Origin: an uncultured Flavobacteriales bacterium
GTDB taxonomy: Bacteria > Bacteroidota > Bacteroidia > Flavobacteriales > Flavobacteriaceae
Length of the DNA: 51,277 nucleotides
Direction of reading: 5' to 3'
NCBI GenBank assembly: GCA_913058295.1
Contig: CAJXRD010000017.1
Coordinates: forward strand, 1-51,277
Both the position numbers and the translations under genes were made by a program. The notes under the pieces were generated by a model. The model saw nothing but the letters and a program-made list of their open reading frames with translations. It had not been told where the DNA came from and ran no database searches. Positions 49,501 to 51,277 of the stretch are shown here, in pieces (position 1 is the stretch's first letter; each line of letters opens with the position of its first letter).

Positions 49501-49765
49501 AAACATCACTATTGCCATGATAGTTTGCTGTATAGGCGATCATAGTTCCGTCTGGAGAAAATTTTGGATATCGTTCGACTCCATCTGGAGAACTCAATCG
49601 ATTTGCAATGCCTCCATTTTTTGAAGCTACCCATACATCTTCACCATAAATAAATGCGACTTGAGTGTCTGACACATCGGGATGCTGCATTAAACTCCCG
49701 CTAATTTGAGCATTTGTTACGACATAAATAAAGGAGAGGGCTAAAATTAAAAAAGCTTTTTTCAT
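46526..49765 (-). CDS. Tricorn-like S41 peptidase, secreted
   Basis: A 1079-residue protein with a signal peptide (residues 1-19). Residues about 25-530 form WD40-like/PD40 beta-propellers with many repeats such as FSPDGTMIAYT, GWSPDGKSILFAS, SWSPDSRWATYS. An acidic linker (about 545-570, KKDEEKEEGKDEKEE) follows, then the Tricorn C1 helical domain (about 680-760), a PDZ domain (about 760-850), and the S41 core with the serine in GFSGSGGD (S965/S967) and RTWGGLIGITG. It probably degrades peptides in the periplasm or at the surface. A monocistronic gene. Confidence 0.9.
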   Translation of the reverse strand: MKKAFLILALSFIYVVTNAQISGSLMQHPDVSDTQVAFIYGEDVWVASKNGGIANRLSSPDGVERYPKFSPDGTMIAYTANYHGNSDVYFIPSKGGIPKRLTFHGMYDRVLGWSPDGKSILFASSRESGRQRYNQFYTVSIEGGSPKKLPIPYGEFASFSPDGTKIAYTDRSRVNRNWKRYRGGTAPDITIFDLASHASENITNNSANDELPMWIENAVYYMSDNGPNKRNNLWKYDLSTKSNTQLTNFKEYDITFPENSSEDIIFEAGGKLFLYNISNATTTELDIKIISDQIGLIPVQKNVASYMQNTTISPDGKRVIAQARGELFNLPAEEGYVANLSATSGSAERKPAWSPDGKSVACWSDANGEYQLVLYDMTGKNKPKTITDFTSGFNYTIFWSPDSKKIMYVDQTMDINLIDIGSGKVTKADKGKSIYEGGLRSFTISWSPDSRWATYSRGVENPAATAIFLYDTENNKVEQLTSGYYTDFSPVFSADGKHLFFATNRTFQPIYSDVDNTFVYPNTTGIAVGTLTASEASLLAIKNDALEQTDKKDEEKEEGKDEKEETPKTNIEVTGFESRVELLDIPAGNLSDLNAVDGKLLFIRHPNSGTIEGGKTSLDYYDFEEREVKTILQDVAEINVTANGEKVMVTQGDKLAVLKVDADQKIDKTVPTQNMIMNVVPKEEWNQIFNDVWRLERDYFYDPNMHGVDWNAMKTRYGVMIDQSNTRNDVNIVLGDLIAELNASHTYTGGGDVVSSKSMNVGYLGADMVIENGQFKIEKIISGAVWDVEVRSPLAKPGIAIKEGDYILAVNGLPIDTSKPISAALQGLADTAVQITVNDKASLDNARTVIIKPMASETRLRHLAWIENNRQTVDKATNGKVGYIYVRSTGVDGQNELVRQFYAQMNKQGLIIDERFNSGGQIPDRFIELLDRDPLAYWAVRDGEDWAWPPSGNFGAKVMLINGFSGSGGDAFPDYFKKKELGPLIGTRTWGGLIGITGAPNLIDNGRITMPTFRMYDPNGEWFKEGHGVDPDIEVVEDFHKLADGNDVQLEAAIAEVLKLLNGSKNHKKPARPMYEDRN

Positions 49766-49903
49766 AAGGATTGAATGGATTAGTTGATGAATTGAATTTT
49801 ATAAAAATTAAAGGAAATAAATATACAGTATTTATATTTGTCAATGTGATTTATCGATGACGATAGATTAGTATCTATCTGCCGTAATCTGTTACATAAA
49901 AGC

Positions 49904-49937
49904 ATAAAAAAAGGATTTACTATTAAGTAAATCCTTT
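49904..49937 (-). terminator. Terminator of the T9SS cargo gene
   Basis: AAAGGATTTAC and GTAAATCCTTT pair perfectly around TATTAA, with a T run on the minus strand, about 70 bp after the stop at 50010. Confidence 0.8.
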
Positions 49938-49951
49938 CATTTTTATAGAGA

Positions 49952-49971
49952 CCCTTCGACTTCACTCAGGG
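49952..49971. repeat. Short interspersed repeat-like motif
   Basis: CCCTTCGACTTCACTCAGGG sits between the terminator and the end of the T9SS cargo gene. A nearly identical imperfect dyad is, from memory, widespread in intergenic DNA of Bacteroidota. Only one copy was noticed in this window. Confidence 0.4.
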
Positions 49972-50009
49972 AAACATTTTACTTTTTTACAAACATTTTC
50001 TGTCTTTTC

Positions 50010-51277
50010 CTATTTTGATTTATAAATAATACGATCCGTTTTTAATATTTTTCCATCTCCATTAATGATTTTTATTATATATAAACCATCTGTTAGTCCA
50101 ATTAAATTTATCTCAAATATGAGTTTATTTGGATTTAATGGGATATTACGTAATAGTTGTCCATTTACGGTATATAATAAAAATGATGAATCAACCTCAT
50201 TTAAGGTACTATATTCAACAAAAAGTATTTTTGATGTTGGATTAGGATATAGATGAATCTGATTGTAATTTAAAGTCTTGCCTAATTCATTATTTAATAT
50301 TTTTGGTGCTTGAGAAATACAATCTGTAATCACCAAGTCGTCAATATAGACTTGATCATTATTTCCTGAAGCATCACATCTTAACCTGAAAATTGTATTT
50401 GCAGTAAACGATATTCCTGAAATATTTACAGATTCGAAATAGCGATTATGATTATTAAAATCTGACCCCGATGACCAAGATTTATAAATGGAGTATGATG
50501 ATCCGCCATTAGTTGATATTTCCAAGAAAAAATCTTCATTGTTTTCCATACTTACCGGGTAATATGAGAAATCAAACAATATCTGGCTATAGGAAGACAT
50601 ATCTAAAACATCGGAGGTCATTGATGAGCTATTACCTGAGTTGTCTCGTAATTTAATACTATAAGTTCCAGAATTCGGATAAGATGTAGACCGTGCGCAA
50701 TCATTTCCTCCATCATTCCAATTCCCAAAACCACTTTCAAATCCATCATTTATAATATCGCCACATTGAGTACAACCTGGTGCACCAGTATCTGGGATAC
50801 AGGGGTCATTATCATTTGGGTCTTCTGAACTGCAATAACCGTCACCATCATTATCAGGTTCAAGAGTTCCTTCACACAAACAGTTTGAGGTATATACGTC
50901 ATTCGTAGTACAAACATCCCCATCATCACAAGAGCTGCCTATTAAGGAATCATCAAAACTTGGGCAAATATCTATTGGGTCACAAACCCCATCACCGTCG
51001 GTATCTGGTTCGGGAGTACCCTCACAATTACAGTTTTCTGTGTAAATATCATTTGATGTGCAATCGTCACCATCATCACAAGAACTGCCAATTAAGGTGT
51101 CATCAAAAACTGGGCATAGATCAATGATATCACAAACTCCATCTCCATCATTGTCAGGTTCAGGAGTTCCTTCACACAAACAATTTGAGGTGTATACGTC
51201 ATTCGTAGTACAAACATCCCCATCATCACAAGAGCTGCCTATTAAGGAATCATCAAAACTTGGGCAAATATCTATTG
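50010..51277 (-). CDS. T9SS-secreted surface protein with Cys/Asp-rich repeats, 3' part (partial)
   Basis: Open to the right edge of the window, so the N-terminus is missing. From the edge inward it has 50-residue modules (CEGTPEPDNDGDGVCDIIDL then CP..FDD.LIGSSCDDGD.CT.ND.YT.NC), each with a thrombospondin type 3-like calcium motif DxDGDGxxD. A beta-sandwich domain follows (DGFESGFGNWNDGGND ... QVYIDDLVITDC), probably a carbohydrate- or ligand-binding module. The end is a type A T9SS sorting domain: IHLYPNPTSKILFVEYS ... LTDGLYIIKIINGDGK. The sorting domain directs the protein across the outer membrane and to the cell surface. Confidence 0.9.
   Translation of the reverse strand, partial: IDICPSFDDSLIGSSCDDGDVCTTNDVYTSNCLCEGTPEPDNDGDGVCDIIDLCPVFDDTLIGSSCDDGDDCTSNDIYTENCNCEGTPEPDTDGDGVCDPIDICPSFDDSLIGSSCDDGDVCTTNDVYTSNCLCEGTLEPDNDGDGYCSSEDPNDNDPCIPDTGAPGCTQCGDIINDGFESGFGNWNDGGNDCARSTSYPNSGTYSIKLRDNSGNSSSMTSDVLDMSSYSQILFDFSYYPVSMENNEDFFLEISTNGGSSYSIYKSWSSGSDFNNHNRYFESVNISGISFTANTIFRLRCDASGNNDQVYIDDLVITDCISQAPKILNNELGKTLNYNQIHLYPNPTSKILFVEYSTLNEVDSSFLLYTVNGQLLRNIPLNPNKLIFEINLIGLTDGLYIIKIINGDGKILKTDRIIYKSK
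50877..51277 (-). repeat. 150-bp tandem repeats with a 300-bp higher-order period
   Basis: Two full 150-bp units (51027-51176 and 50877-51026) and part of a third (51177 to the edge) encode the 50-residue modules. Bases 50877-50977 and 51177-51277, 300 bp apart, differ at only 2 of 101 positions. The unit between them is clearly different in DNA and encodes TSNDIYTENCN instead of TTNDVYTSNCL. Two unit types therefore alternate, and the array continues beyond the window. Confidence 0.85.

Overview
The window looks like a chromosomal piece of a low-GC Bacteroidota, most likely a marine-type Flavobacteriaceae. Signs are the AT-rich sequence, promoters with the Bacteroidota TAnnTTTG -7 box (for example in front of the tRNA-Leu, the BlaI-type gene and the nos genes), lipoboxes ending in S/G-C, a type IX secretion sorting domain at the right end, 'GINTT' surface-protein signatures, and a Sec-type (clade II) nitrous oxide reductase cluster. 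No rRNA, CRISPR array, phage or intact insertion sequence was seen.

Layout. 1-3 kb: end of hemW and a short plus-strand run (cyclase, DUF4230, transglutaminase, MmcQ/YjbR). 3.1-4.0 kb: a lone secreted protein made of two similar halves. 4.0-26.9 kb: the main feature, an AraC-family regulator followed by two tight operons that run toward each other and stop 1 bp apart near 13,263. 27-35.3 kb: an acetyltransferase gene and a minus-strand nos (N2O reduction) region. 35.5-40.8 kb: DUF4407, a BlaI/M56 regulatory pair, PhnA-like protein, M20 dipeptidase. 40.9-46.2 kb: tRNA-Leu(UAG), methyltransferase, amidohydrolase, flavodoxin-fold/HxlR pair, a TerB-like protein, and two gene remnants. 46.5-51.3 kb: a Tricorn-like peptidase and the C-terminal part of a large repeat-containing T9SS cargo protein that runs off the window.

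The main system. The plus operon (5,037-13,262) has the classical trans-4-hydroxy-L-proline route: 2-epimerase (two Cys), FAD-dependent cis-4-hydroxy-D-proline oxidase/dehydrogenase, DapA-family pyrroline-4-hydroxy-2-carboxylate deaminase, and 2-oxoglutarate-semialdehyde dehydrogenase, plus aminopeptidase P and a DUF885 metallopeptidase-like lipoprotein. The minus operon (26,851-13,264) has the trans-3-hydroxy-L-proline route (Cys/Thr dehydratase and ornithine-cyclodeaminase-family reductase), an S37-type secreted peptidase, an SGLT-type sodium symporter, and three genes that make sense together if the substrate is glycosylated hydroxylysine. These are a GH63-like lipoprotein (alpha-glucosidase), a GH2 lipoprotein (beta-galactosidase), and a 1009-residue fusion of an APH-type kinase, an M23-like domain and a class III PLP enzyme resembling the vertebrate hydroxylysine kinase plus 5-phosphohydroxylysine phospho-lyase pair. 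Read together, the island looks like a complete programme for the modified residues of collagen: 3-Hyp, 4-Hyp, Hyl and the Glc-Gal disaccharide on Hyl. A 15-bp motif (14 of 15 identical) lies 71 and 74 bp before the first genes of the two operons and is a candidate operator for the AraC protein. The hydroxyproline parts rest on well-known families. The hydroxylysine/glycan assignment is inference from domain content and neighbourhood.

The nos region is ordered cytochrome c, fasciclin protein, nosZ, then a four-helix membrane protein, nosL, a CopD-like protein, nosD, nosF, nosY. A perfect Crp/Fnr-type palindrome is centred about 42 bp before the predicted start of the first transcript.
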